Part shown: positions 1-12,809 of the stretch, in pieces
How positions within the stretch are numbered: position 1 is the stretch's first letter
Layout of the letters: each line of letters starts with the position of its first letter
Assembly (NCBI RefSeq): GCF_001619985.1
Contig: NW_017264197.1
Coordinates: 1,364,001-1,428,000, forward strand
Length of the DNA: 64,000 bases
Reading direction: 5' to 3'
Origin: Xylona heveae TC161
Lineage: Eukaryota; Ascomycota; Xylonomycetes; Xylonales; Xylonaceae
Made by a program: the position numbers and the translations under genes
Notes under the pieces: model-generated
The model's input: the letters and a program-made list of their open reading frames with translations, nothing else
Database searches by the model: none
What the model was told of the DNA's origin: nothing

Positions 1-3000
1 GAGCGCTCCTGAACGGATATTTTCAGCGCGTAAACCTTTCTCCTTTGGAGGAGGTCGGTGTACCTTACACTCCTCTTCGACGCCATTTGCGAGACCTGAC
101 TTTGACGCAGAGCGATTGGATGTCTGTGCATTTTGGCTAGAAGATTTGGTCGCTGGAACATCCGGAGGGCTAACCTGTTGGCTGGAAACTCCATTGATCC
201 GTGAGCCCGAGTCATGAGCTGGCTTCTGAGCCTGATTGTGAAGCTCCAATAACCTTTGAGCATGAAGCTGCTGTGACAGCTCGGAATAATCGCCCTCCGG
301 AATTGCATCTGAGGATTGCGTGTCCGACATAGTCGCCGACGTGTCGTAGCTGTGATCCTCTGATGCCGAAGTATTCCCGCTTGCTTGCACGCCGTGATGC
401 TCCTTATCTATCGTAGGTGGCGCGTAATTCGAGCCATTGACGACTAATGGCCCACTGGTATCAATAGCCCGCGCTGTAGCCAATGACCTTTTCAAATTTG
501 GGAACGTTGAAGTGGTCAACCTTTGTTGATCGATGGAGAGACTTCTCCGATGGGTTAGGGGCGAAGGTGATCTGGAAGACTCTTGGAAATGCCCAAAAGG
601 TGCAGCGATGATTTGAGTATCTCTCCCATCTCGAGAGCAGATTTCCCCAAACGGGTAAACACCTTGGACGGGCACAACTTGAGAAGATGGAGCAACCGGG
701 GAACCACCCAAATAGTATCCGATATATTCCTTTCGCAAGTCGTCCTCGTGCGGTAGATCCTCAGCTAGAGACCGTTGACTAGATTCATAAAGTATATTGT
801 CGCCACCGTGCATAGGACTCGTCGCCGGAAGGCTTTGGCTGTGTTGCATTGCTTGAAAGCCACCCATGCTGGGGACGATAAATGGCGTAGGAACAAATCC
901 GTTCAGAGTAGTAATCGGTCTAGCAGGTTGGGAGTGAGATCTCAAAGATGCGGTCGCAAAACCCTCTTGGCCAGGTGAACGTTGCAAACTCCGCCGCAAT
1001 TCTGGCACCGCAATTGGTGCTGCTGGAGAAGCCGGATTCGTCTGGGGGGTGGTTTGGGTTGCATGGGGCAATGGCCCGAATTGCAGAGGGTGTAAGAATA
1101 GATCGGATCCAAGCTGGCTGGGCAGTGGAGGTTCCTCTTGGGAGCTTGAGCGACGCCCATTCAAATTAGCTTGAGTGTCCAAAGAAGGCTGCCCTCTGGA
1201 GTGCGCTTGGGCATACGCGCTTGCTTGGGCTTGAGCCTGGGCCTGAGCTTGCTGCATCAGCTGGAACCTCAGCTCGCTCTCCTGGACTTGAAGCAGCTGA
1301 TAGCGTTGAAATAATTGGTCGTGCAGTTGATTCTGCGCTTGTGGTGAGAGGAAATACTGATGACTCGGAATCCCAGGTTGGGGCCCATGGAAATTATTCA
1401 AATTAGCATTTCCGTATGCAGTGGCACTGGAAGATCGTCGTCCTCCTTGCTGGCCGCGAGAATATGTATTGTTTGGATGTCGATGTCCTCGTGAATTTGT
1501 AAACTGAGCTCTTCCGCTGCGCCCACCAGATTGCGAGTGACTTCGGGTCAGGACGGCCGGCCGAGGTTGAGAGGGTGGCTTTTCCCATACTCGCTCCTCT
1601 TCAGCAGGAAATACAAATTGATCACAACATTCCCTGAGTTTGGCCCCATCGGCGATGAGGTCAAATGCCCTTCTCAGTTCGATGTGGACGCCTCGGAAGG
1701 ACGTATCATCGGCAGTATTACCCAAATTCCTGGAGATGTTGAAAGGTTCCTCAACACAGAGCCGATTATTGAGAAGTAGTTGCCACCCTTTTTCTTCCTT
1801 TGTGAGCAATTTCCCGAGCCGAACAGAAATTACTGATTTCTCATAGTCCAATTCATGCCCGTGGCGGCGAAAGAAATGGAAGAGCAACTCTCCAAGCGTC
1901 TCGTGGTTATTTTTTCCGAATCCACGTAGGGAGTCAATGTCGTCAGCGAACGCCGATTCCTTTCCAGGGACAGCCGGACGCTTTCGATGGGGCAACTGAT
2001 GAAGCGCTGGAAGAATCGGAGGATCTCGAGTTTGGAGGAAATTTATGATCATACATATCCACGTGTAGGAGCTGAGTGTGCCGCCAAGACCTATGTCAAA
2101 ATTAGCCATTTATGCTAGACATGCCGAAGAGATGCTATAGCACCTACCAGCATCATTCAAAATCCTCGTCTTGGTCCAATGTTTGATGATCATTGCTAAC
2201 GGCCGAACCCGTTCATCAATCTGCACATAAGTCTTGACCATTCGAGTATTCTCCAGCGCCGACGTGTTATTCACGTTCATGTCGCAGGCTAGGCGAAGTT
2301 CGGGGTCCCAAAACTTCACTATCGGTACTTTTGCAGTGGGTATACAGATGACCCGTTCCATACCATCTGAATCAATTGTGAGAAATGCCGCTTTGATTTC
2401 ATAAGGTTGGGAAATTCATACGTTCAGCCAGAGCATTTGCTAGTAAACAAACTCTTTCAAGTTCCTTCATTGTGGTCGTTATACATATATCGACTGGATA
2501 CGATTAGCTACATTTACTCATAATCGTGGTGATCCATACTTACCATCCGACTCGCTCGTACAAAGGAGATTACCAGAAGACCCAAAAACGTGGACCCTGA
2601 TATTGCTCCCGGGCCATTTGTTATTCAGCAGCTGATCCAGCTTTCGGACAAATTTAGATCTTCGCTCATCGCTCTCGTTTGACGGTAATAATCGGTCATA
2701 GAGTTCCCTCATGTCGCCGCTCAGTTTCTTCTCCTCTTCCTCACTTAAACGCGCTTTGGGCGTCTCCTTGGCTGGTTCTAGTGTGTCTCCACCAATTGAG
2801 TAAGGTATTCTCCTTCTAAAGTATGCCATTCCTGTCTCAAATCTGCAGCCTGTTGGTGGCGGCCTTCGAAGCGGGGGAAGCGTACTATTGGATTCGGAAT
2901 ATGCAGATCTTGGCGAGTGGCTGTGGTTGCCATCATTTGGTGACGGTGACCTTGAGCCAAAGGAGAGCTTGCGAGCTCGCTGCTGCGGCGTGGATGGGAG

Positions 3001-3525
3001 GGAATTCGATTGATGCGACGACAACGCCGGCCTTGTAGGCAAGGCACTGGGGAGGTTTTCGCGTCTTAATTGGGGCATGGCTGCAGTCTGGGTCTCTGTT
3101 ATAAAAGATCTACCGCCGTTCTCAGAACCTGAGCCGCTAGTATTCCCATGGATGTCAGATCGATACCGCGGTGGCCCTGGAGCCTGGCCACCTCTGCGTA
3201 AAGCAGTGTCTGATGTCAGATGGGACTGAGCCCTGGGTGTTCCACGTGCGGTTGTCCGATATTGGTTTTGTGGATCTATTAGAGTCGTGCGTCGATAAGG
3301 ATCCTGCGCTTGTGGAAGTAAACCCAGAGACTGATTGAAAGGGAGGACGACAGGAGAAACGACTGGCGGTACCAAAGAAACCGGCCAAAAGGCTGGCTGA
3401 AATGCTCCTGGGATACCAAATGTATAGACAAATTGCTGTTCCTTTGATGCAGGTGAATACGGCAAGGATTGAGCAGGATAATCTTGTAAGAAAGCTGTTG
3501 TAGAAGCGTCTTGCTGAAACCCCAT
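1..3525 (-). CDS. Cid1-type non-canonical poly(A)/poly(U) polymerase, C-terminus cut by window edge
   Basis: Template-independent nucleotidyltransferase expected to add A or U residues to RNA 3' ends. Four exons are readable: 3525-2544, 2493-2422, 2366-2148 and 2090 to beyond base 1; joins restore the frame at each intron (GTAAGT/CAG, GTATGA/CAG, GTAGGT/TAG). Residues 1-220 are Ser/Pro/Gln-rich and disordered. The catalytic head reads GSSGNLLCTSES followed across intron 1 by DVDICITT, the G-S...D-x-D signature; the third acidic site lies in RLACDMNVNNT. The PAP-associated domain follows at about residues 425-560, including LGELLFHFFRRHGHELDY. A long Gln/Ser-rich tail then runs off the window, giving at least about 1120 residues, far longer than fission yeast Cid1. 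Start: the ATG at 3525 is chosen; an in-frame GTG lies two codons upstream. Adenylyl versus uridylyl preference cannot be read from this sequence. Family assignment is firm, exact orthologue is not. Confidence 0.9.
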
Positions 3526-6490
3526 TAACACCGTGAAGGTTTCAACACGGGGATGAGCACCTCGCAGAGTACCGGCACGCTTGACTTGTTAAAATTAACA
3601 CTAAGCGTCCGCAAACTCAAATGATGGATTTTTCCGACACGGACAGATTGCGAAAATATAATGGAAGAAATTCCGAGCGTGTGAGTGGTTGTTTGAGTAT
3701 TTTGTAGTCGAGACAGGAATCGATTTTCGACTCGGGAGTAGAAAGGAAAAGTGGTAATGTGGAAGCCGACAAACTAAAAGTGACGACAGAGGCGAGAACA
3801 AAGTGAATGAAAAGCCTCTCTCCACACTGCCTTGCTCCAAGAGACTGGGCGTAGAATACTGGAGGGGTTCAGTGCCGTAGAGTGACGCGTGAGTATGCGC
3901 CGACAGGGAAGTATAGGGCGTTCCTCGAGCAAAGCTGAAAGTGCTTCCCTCTGATGGAGTGCCACTCTCTCTGTGTCTCTGCCCTCTCTTCGTGTGAGCG
4001 CGACCCTTTCAATAGCCTAAACTAATCAAATTGGACAGGAGTCGCTAACTACCGTCCACTCGGTTTGGCACACCCAACGCCGACCTCGGTGTTTGCCGGG
4101 CTTAATTAAGGGCAGCAGAGAAAATGATGACTATGAAGAGTAAATGTGGAATGAAACGAGATTGAGGCTGTCTTTCATGGAAAGTGATAACTATCGGTTC
4201 GAGATACGGTAAAAGGTTGAATTTGATGTGAGACAGGGCAGCAGTGCAGTATAGACTTGTTGGTGCCAAAATCCCAGAGAGTCCCGCATAAAGGACGGGC
4301 AGATATTCCCAATCAGGAAGTCGCATCTAATCTCGCCTTCCTCGCGAGTCATCGTGAATCAATGAATGAATAAACGCTTACAAGGGAAAGACGCCCTTCT
4401 AGCTACGATCATTCGACCTACCTTCCTTGGGAGGAGACCTACATGCCTACCTTCAGACGGCACAAGTGGCCTGGCGTTGGTGGCCTTTGCTTATTGAAAG
4501 ACCCTCTCGCCAATTACTGTTTCAGGCTCCTTTCAGCATCAGCTTGAGCTGATGAGGCAAAGCCCGTAAGGACTCGCGCCTTTCATCTCCGTCTTCGCCA
4601 GAGTATATAAGCCTTGTTCGAGCCTTGTGGCGTAGAATATGCCGAACCTGGACGAGCCTCGCCGACTTAGCCCTTTTGCTGCCCGTCACCGCCGACCTGG
4701 ATAGGCTCGCGTATTGCTGCAAACTCGATCTTGGCCTCGTGATGCTCCTTTGAAAGTGTACTATGTTTTTCGGAAGAAGGGTCTTGTAACGTCATTCCTG
4801 ATCACAAGATGACGAAGATATTCTGTCGATGATAATGAATGTTTATCTCTAATCTTAGCAGATGCAGCTTCTGGGTCGCATCTGATACATGTTCATGCCC
4901 CTTCGTAATACCTAAATATTCTTAGTCCGCCAACCTGTTACTCAATTACGTTACAGTAGTTTGAACGCTAGCCATCAAGGTAGCAGCGAGGAGCTCGAGG
5001 ATTGAGGGACAAGATTCTATTTTGTACAATAACTTTCTCGACAATAGTGGACAACGTGTCATCAATTTCGACACTCCTCACCACGCAAGCAGCGACTTCC
5101 GGACGTCGGCCCATTTTCAATCTATATACGGTACTTCGTATCATATTGCAATTCAGGCGAGCGAGATGGTTGAGAAGACCAGGAACACGAAGCGGCATCT
5201 CTTATCGCCCGGAAATTGCTAAGTCAAAGTTCTCCTTCTATACTTTCATTGGCTCGCAAAATATGACTGACACTCCTCTTTATCCTCTGCCCTAGCCATG
5301 TTTTCAGGTCCCTTCTTTACGCGGTAAGGATTTTCTTTGCTTAGATGGACAACAAGAGAAGCCCAAATACCTGAACATTCAATGCGGGCAAATTAGAATT
5401 ACAAAGTAGGTAGTTGGGCTCAAATGCCCGCTACCCGCGTAGACTGGGTGCGGAAGGTTCAGGTAGAATGTACAAGCCAGGAGAGATGCTTTAGATGAAC
5501 CTGAGAGTAATGATTAGCTCAATGGATATTGTCTACAAAGTACTGGAGGAGGTGTGGCTTAGTTTCTGTCCTGGCGCAGAAGAATACAGCCATTATACGG
5601 CTGTGCTAGCACCAAAGCAGCACACAATCAGGGATTGCACAGGCGGTGACGGGAGCTAAAAGAGCTTCAATGGTCTGTGATTTCTGCCTGCGTCGTTCGT
5701 AAAGCACTTTTTGCAAATCATGTCCACGCTTTCAGAGCCTCACTCTCCCCTTGGCACATAATCAAGCCCAGCCTACGAGCCTGAACAGCTGGCAAGCAGC
5801 CATGAGCGCCAACAGCCGCGTGCCGCGCGACACCCGCATTGTCGCGGGCTCTTGATTGGCTCAGAAACCAAGTAGAACCCTCCTCTTGGGAATTTATAAA
5901 ATGTGGAGGGTAAATGTACTCCATTCATAAAGCCGGAAACCTGACAACAACAGAGGAGACATGGGCAGGGGTCGGTGGTTATACTATGTATGAGCTACGA
6001 TGGGAGTGTGACGTGGTTCTTGTTGGGCTACTGTTCCCCTGAGATGTTGCAAGACGGTGCAGCTAGTCTAAAGCAATAAAGCAGCATCTCTTCGCTTTCT
6101 CGATGTGTCTTCAATATCATCAATCATCCGCTACATCGCCATTGACAAAAGCCCAACTTCATGATTTGAAATTCTTTCAATGTGAAAAAGGCAATGTCCG
6201 ACAGAGTGGAGCATTGAATGGAATGTGTTACTAATCCTCTGCCGTGCTTGAGGTCATATTAATCACATTTTCGCATCCGAACCCCTCGGACTTTAGGCTT
6301 GCTGACGCCAGGCAAGAACAAAGGTTCGAGGCCAGAGCCTCTAATTGGTTCAAATCTGTTTGCTTTGGCATCATTCACGGTTTATTTTTGCTTAGTCAAC
6401 GGCTTGGTGAGCGATTCAGCCGGATCCGTCGGCAGAACTATACCGCATTTGGATAAGCCCTAGCCGTCCTGGAGTGCTCCAAGACACACG
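3526..6490. other. Intergenic stretch, about 3 kb, no supported gene
   Basis: Contains the promoter and leader of the Cid1-type gene (about 3526-4000) and the upstream region of the small membrane protein at 6491. All reading frames are short, lack family signatures and have no convincing splice partners. No tRNA-like cloverleaf or repeat array was recognised. Confidence 0.6.
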
Positions 6491-6979
6491 ATGACTACAC
6501 TCTCCGTCGTCTTACCGGTTGTCTTCAGCTGCCTATTCATTTGCATCGCTGTTATTTCTTTCTGCATCTGTGCCAGCAATCCAGAATTGCTTGTCACGCG
6601 TTACTACGACGAAGAGAAAGTCGAGAACGCGGGCGTTGTTGAGAGTGCAGCCAGAGTCGAATCCGCAGGCGGTGACGCAGGACCCGCAGAGCCGCAGCCG
6701 GTTGACCAACCCCCTCCACCTGCCGAACGAGAAGCACCAGAGGATTCAGCACCACCACCGCCTCCTCCCGCAGCGGCAGAGACATCACCATCACCATCAC
6801 CACCAGAAGGGGCTACCGCCGAAGCTGGACCCGAAGTTGAAACGGCTGCAGCAGAGGGCGGACCCAAAGAAAGCGATCCAGCAGTTGAGCAGGAGGAAGC
6901 GCCAACTGCAGCCGCAGACGCTGAAGCAAAGCCTGAAGCTGAAGCGACCGAGGGACAACCTTCGACGGAAAAGGATTGA
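6491..6979 (+). CDS. Small single-span membrane protein with acidic Pro/Ala/Glu-rich tail
   Basis: Intronless frame of 162 residues. Residues 4-28 form a strong hydrophobic segment (VVLPVVFSCLFICIAVISFC), directly followed by a polar region and then about 115 residues almost entirely of A, E, P, S, G and T with a poly-Pro run. This suggests one N-terminal membrane anchor with a disordered acidic tail; which side the tail faces is not decided. It ends 215 bp upstream of the next gene on the same strand and could be an independent gene or, less likely, an upstream exon of it. No family recognised. The biased composition makes alternative frames open too, so coding status rests mainly on the clean ATG, the hydrophobic segment and the stop. 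Confidence 0.5.
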   Translation: MTTLSVVLPVVFSCLFICIAVISFCICASNPELLVTRYYDEEKVENAGVVESAARVESAGGDAGPAEPQPVDQPPPPAEREAPEDSAPPPPPPAAAETSPSPSPPEGATAEAGPEVETAAAEGGPKESDPAVEQEEAPTAAADAEAKPEAEATEGQPSTEKD

Positions 6980-7194
6980 AGAGACGCGCGAAAGCATCAG
7001 GAAAAGGATTTTAGTGGAATACAGCAGGCAGACCCAGCTTTTGCTCCCGTGAATCACTCGTTTACCCCTGTCGAAACGCCCCCAGCCGATCCGCAAGGCA
7101 TTGACATCATATCCTGCGAGCGAAGTATTACAGACGCGTTGAACCACCTCCTTTTCCACGGATCGCAACGCATTCCTTCAATCTATCCTTAGAG

Positions 7195-8090
7195 ATGTCT
7201 TCCTATAGACAACGGTATGTCAATTCGGTTCCATCGATGACATCGTGTAACCGGGGATAAAACTGATTCATCTTTCAGAAATACGGCCGCGGCCCTTACA
7301 ACCCTAGCGATAATTTACAATGCCGTTTCGGCTTATCTTCTCTACCAACTCCCCGATGACCCATACCATCTTGCTTCCAATTTCTCTCTTTATGCATCAT
7401 TCGCTGGGCTTTTGAGCATTCTTGGCTTAGTCGGAGTTGTCAAGGTAAGCTATCATCATCACGGATACTGCGACCGTGATATTGATATAACAGTATTTCG
7501 CAATTGGGCTAACAAATGGATAGGAAAATGCGACATTAGTGGGCATCTTTGCGAATTACCACTTGATCGATACTATCTTGTGCTCAATACCCAGATTCCT
7601 TGTTCTTACCTTGTTCTCGGGGTTCCGCGATAGCTTCTGCGTACCCGATTCGAGCTTTGCTTTTCAAAAAGGGTCGTCTTCGGGCCCTTCACGGAATTTG
7701 CTGGAGCAGTTTGATCATGGAGAACGTCGGTCTTCTTCCGCTGCAGTTGCGGTCGCTCTTACCGATTCAGAGCTCTCCCTCGAACATTGCTTACGCGTCG
7801 TTTGGGTGGTGCAAATCATTGCCTTTGTCGGCATCGTCGGAACAACGCTAGTCCAATTCTATTTGGGCCTGCAAGTTCGAGATTATGCGAACAGGCTTTT
7901 TATGCGCGAGCAAGCGCGTGATGAAGAAAGGGTCCGGGCAATTGAGCAAAGCGGCGTTGCCTACGAAGACGACAATGAACGTCCGCGCGTTGGTGCTCTC
8001 TGGGAGAAAGTAGAGATTGGCTCGGATGATCTGGATAATGATCCAGTTCCTCCGTACGAAGAACGAGCCGCCTTTACGGGAAAACTTTAG
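7195..8090 (+). CDS. Conserved-looking four-span membrane protein, function unknown
   Basis: Three exons, 7195-7214, 7279-7444 and 7524-8090, give 250 residues. Intron 1 (64 nt) is GTATGT...TTTCAG; intron 2 (79 nt) is GTAAGC with a GCTAAC branch point and ATAG acceptor. Four hydrophobic segments are visible: ALTTLAIIYNAVSAYLLYQL, YASFAGLLSILGLVGVV, the stretch beginning VGIFANYHLIDTILCSIPRF and VVWVVQIIAFVGIVGTTLVQ. The loop between spans 3 and 4 is about 65 residues and Ser-rich. The C-terminal tail of about 80 residues is charged and ends in PPYEERAAFTGKL; PPYEE resembles the PPxY motif bound by Rsp5-type ubiquitin ligases, which is an inference. Topology with four spans and a cytosolic tail is plausible. 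I do not recognise a named family. Confidence 0.8.
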
Positions 8091-11000
8091 GGAATTCATG
8101 CTATACTGATGCGTTGAATTATTTTCACGGCGCTTGGAAGGGCACGATTGTGCGATCGATTCCCCCACTTTTTTCCGCGTTTCGCATTGCTTTTACCGCC
8201 GGCGTTGCGTTGATTGAAACGAAGAAAACGAATGGCGTTGCGATCTATGCTTAGCCTCCCCTTTTTTTTCGCCTTCTCCTTGGTTTTATTGCATGATTTC
8301 CCTTTGCTTAAGCTCATCTCTGTACCTCTTTTCTGATGTCCTTTTGAAGATACCATTTCATCATTATCACGTTCCTTACGAAGCAACCAATGACGTTATC
8401 ATTTTCAGCTATACCGCCAAATAAAGATACCATTGCATTTTATCACTCCTTCAGCACATCCCCCTCCTCCGATTCAGCTGCAGGTTATTTTGGGTTTGGA
8501 GCCACAAGTTTTCATGTTCAGCTTATCGGCACGTTGCCTAAGCTCTTCAGTACCGATCAATTCAGTTATGCTTCTTCAAATTAATCTCTTCACTCAATGG
8601 CTTTCCACTATAATTTTCGTCTCGTGCAGACATTTTTGCTTGCTCTTTTGACTTAAGCCTCGATCTCTTCTAATTGACTAATTGTCTCGAAAACATAGCA
8701 TGCTCAAACGCCTTCGCGCCTCAAGATCATGTTATTCGTCACCATTTCCTATCTGATCCTCGTCATCTCCTCGCTAATTGAACTTTCTACCGCCCCCCTA
8801 AATTACCAATCTACCTATTCTCAATCTTACTTTCCGTTGCACTTCTCACAACACGCAATCAAGCTCGCTCAGGAACTAACCAGCTCCTGGCTCCTTCTTA
8901 CTTTCTTCTTTATGCAATTCATCCATAAGCCTGGTACCTGTGACCGCCTGGCTGATATTCCGTGAAAGCCCACCAGTAGGTGCCAGCTCCATTATTTGCC
9001 CTGCGAGATAAAAATTACCGGATTATTGCTGTCACATGTTCGGCCTATGCCGAACACGAGCTTGCTTCTATCCCTCCCTTGGCCAGCCTGCACCATGCGC
9101 CATGCGCCACAAACCACAAGCCATTATCTCGGTGGGGTTGTGGGGTTCTCTTTCTCCCTTGTGTCAGCTTGTAAGAGGAGATTTCTAATAACTATATTCC
9201 TCTTATTGGGAGACTTGGAAAATATATATACGAAATAGCAGCATCGCATATGCCGCAGTTCCAAAGCTTATGGCAGAGAATCTAGGCATTCTCATGGGCG
9301 AACGAGACCCGGCACATGTTTGTGAATAGAGTTCATCTACGGTCCGTACTATCCGTCTCTATGATGAAACTGAAGCTTGAGCTTGAGTCTGAGCATGAGT
9401 TCCGAGTCCTGATCTACCGTAGTAGTTCAATTTCCAAGCTGACGCTTAAGCTTAAGCTTTGACAAGGAAAACGATGGCCCTTTTGGCCCTCGGAACCCAA
9501 GCAATGGCCTCGGAACCGACGTCGCGGGCCGCACCTCTGGTCTCTTGATTTGAAAGGTTCCGGTTCGAGGTACTGTAATCCTAAGGCATTCAAGGTATCT
9601 CGACTTCCCCCTTGTCTTTTTCTGTATTAATTGCATGGGTCGGATCCATCCCAAGGCGACGCGTCTACAAGATATAAAGTAATAATATGATTGTTTGTTC
9701 CACACATAAATGTCGATCAAATCTACGGTTCTGGAAAGCAGACGAAGAACGACACGCCCGGTCTAGTAAGCAAAAGCCCAGGCCAATGCGGGCAGTAATT
9801 TCGTCATCTAGCAGAATGTACTCCGTAGCGGGGGAAAGGAGATATGTGTGTGTGTCTGCGTGTGTGCCCCACATCATATCGCGTGTGCGGCAAGCGGTAG
9901 GCAGCGTCTTAATTTTACTGTATTATAGAGGGGTTCTGTCTTAAATGAGCCGGGAAAGGGGGGGGAGGGGTAAGCTCTTCGGCACTGTAATGTACTGCAC
10001 TATAGCACACATGTGAGTTCCTGTAGAGAGGAGGGGCCTGTTGGGGGGCGGGAAACGAGAACAGGTATGAAACCAGAGAACCCAATGTCGAGGTTCGTGG
10101 TCTGTGGTCCGTGATCTCGGATTGTTTGGGGAAGGGAAGCTTTTGGAGGAAGGCAAAAGGGAGGGATGCTGTGCGTAGGCTGACGGCATTATGGTTGGGT
10201 CGAGTCCTGCGGGGTCGCCTTTGTTTCTCTTCAAGTATTGGTCCCAGTGAGGGCCGAAGGTGCGTTGGCGAGCAGCGATGATCCGTGTCGCAAGCGTTGG
10301 CTGATGCTGCGCGCAGATGAACATGCAGATTGCATGAGGTGTGATGGGAAGGAGACTGAAGAAGGTAGTGATTGTATCCCTTCGGGACCGAGAATAGGAA
10401 AGTTCCATATCATGACGATGCCTGGCGTCATCATCGAGCATGGCCGTGAGTTTAGATACTCGGGAAGATCACTTCATGTATAGTGTTTTCTTGCCTTGTG
10501 ATCGTCGTGGCCCCGATTCCCCACGAAGGATAAAAGATCAAAGGGGAGCTGCCCAAGGCCGCGGACGAATCGGATATGGAGATCACATAAAAGCCAATGG
10601 AGACTGAAAGTGGCGCCAGGGCGCGCGTGATGGACTTACCGGAGTACGGCTGCGTATATTGCAAAGAAAATTGAGGGACTGACTCTTTTTTTTTCTTCCG
10701 GGCTCGAAGACTTCTAGATTCCTGGCGTTATTGGATACTCGTGCGGTGCGTGGGATATGCTTCCTTACCTGCCTTCCTGAGCGATAGCCGGTGCGTGTCG
10801 GGTGTGTCCGTTCGTGGCGCCAGCCCACGGCTTTCAAGGGTTCCATGTTGCAACTCTCACTTTTATCGCGCCGTGTACTTGATCGTATCGCCAAGTCCTG
10901 CGTCGCACAATTTATATGAAAATATGATCCGAATTACCTTTGCATACCTCCATTTCCTTGCGGACCTTTCAAGACTTGCAACTCGTGGGGCCAATTTGGT

Positions 11001-12809
11001 CTCTATCACGGCTACAGTAGTTCGGCTCGCTATCATTACAATGGGCGGGGATGGAGGCCGTCTCCGAGCTTTTTTTGGTCCCAAATGTTGCTGTGGCTTT
11101 GGGTTGACCCCACTAACGACGATTTTGGTACGAAAATTGGGATCACTTCTCTGAACGAGGTCAGTTCGATATAATGACCTCTACTCTGTAGTGATGACTA
11201 CTTTTTCTTCCTACGTAACACGGCTACAAGATGGGTCATTATCATCGTCCTTGACGGTAACGATAGCTTAATTCGGTGCAGGTTTCGGAAATGGCAATGG
11301 TTTCCATGGGAGTATTCAGCATTCCATACATGAAGGGTACCCCTCTGGCTGCGCACCGATGGATTAGCCTAGTGGATGTATGAGGACGGCTTTATCCGTT
11401 CAGATCACGTCAATCACTTCTGTTAACAAATATCAATGAGAAAGAGAAAAGGAAAAGGCGCCGATGACGGCGAAATTATTGGCGGCTGAGGGCAGGCGGC
11501 ACGAGGAGAAGGGATCGGGGAAAAGGGTTTTAAGCTCCAGGGTCCGGGAGACTATCCAAAGTGGGACTATGCCATGAGGGGTCATGTAGCCGATCGCATG
11601 TTGTCGCCAAAGACCACGAGGGGTACCTGGCGATACTCCTGTCATCGGAGATCCGATGGCTATCGACAGGTATCGATCTCGTAGCACGATAGCTAGGGCC
11701 TTCTCTTGGGGCCCCCCCGTCAAAAGGCAGGCCGTTCCTCGTGTGATTTCCCTGGGACGCCTTTAGCGGGAATAGCGGTTTTCCTCATCACTGCGACTTG
11801 ACAGAAAGTTGCACATTGTCCCATCTCCGAGGGCTTGTTCCATCCTGTACTCCGTACGTACTTAACTTATCTTGCCAAGTTTGACCATCAAGTCGTGCTC
11901 CAGTCCGGCCCCACGCCACGGACCAGCAGACGACTAAGTTCCCAGTCGTGCTCTTGCGCTGGCGGTAGATTGCCTGACACCGACCATCTTCAAATGGCTC
12001 TAAAATGTTCGTCGGCTCGCTTCCTGCCTAGGCCACAAAGGTGCCCGTAGTAGTCCGCTGGGTCGGTCATCTTTTACCGTTTGAGTACAATATCTCCACT
12101 CCAGTTTAATTATATATCGCCAAGTTGTGATTGAGCCATCTACGAGTATGTATATTACAGGCATATCTACGATTGAGCCTAAAGATTAATGTAGTCTTTT
12201 CACGGTCTCTTGCATTTTCGTGGATTATGGATGTGTCTTCTCTCTTCTGACGTCGCAGACAGGTGTGCCGACGGCGAAGAGAAAAAAAAAAAGTTTGATT
12301 GCCGGATTACGCCATTGGTATGCATCTCTCACCGTAGTAAGCCTTAGGGTACGGTACTGTAGCGAATCCCTTGGACCGGGGGTTGTGGATTTCTGCTTTC
12401 TGGCAGCGGGACCAGTCAGCGTTAGCTTCACTCGCACGCTCTACCGCAACACAACCCAAGGAGGGAAAAAAACCGTGGGACCGTTACTTTTTGCCCATCA
12501 ATTAATCTCCCTTTTCGCTTTTCGTTGCGGCCCACAAAATACTCACCCCGACTCTTCTTCTCATTTCACCCTTGAGCCCGCCGGAACCCTTTCCACTCAC
12601 TTCTTCTCGCAACGGGGCCTGAACCACCACTTCTTCCTATCCTCGAGACCTACTGTACTCCCCCGTCTCTTCCCCTCCTCCTGCTCTCTTCTTCCTCTTG
12701 TCTTTACCCGCCTGTTTTCTCTGTCGTCCATACCCGTGGATGCTTCGCAGAGAATCGCGTCGCTCTCTCGCTATCAAGTTCCTTTCTGTCTGTTGCTCTT
12801 GACTGCAAG
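8091..12809. other. Long intergenic stretch, no firmly supported gene
   Basis: About 4.7 kb. It holds the 3' region of the four-span protein gene and probably the promoter and first leader exon of the gene at 13357. Short low-complexity tracts occur: a TG-rich tract near 9847-9868, a G-rich tract near 9956-9970 and an A-run near 12282-12292. One minus-strand frame at 9941-10441 (166 codons, true ATG) is the only candidate coding segment and is treated as a finding. From about 12480 the plus strand becomes pyrimidine-rich, as is common in fungal leaders. Confidence 0.5.

Noticed and set aside
6300-6370. GGTTCGA- and GGTTCAAAT-like words suggesting a tRNA T-arm
   Set aside because: No matching acceptor stem, D-arm or anticodon arm at proper spacing; the same words at 4196 and 9551 also failed.
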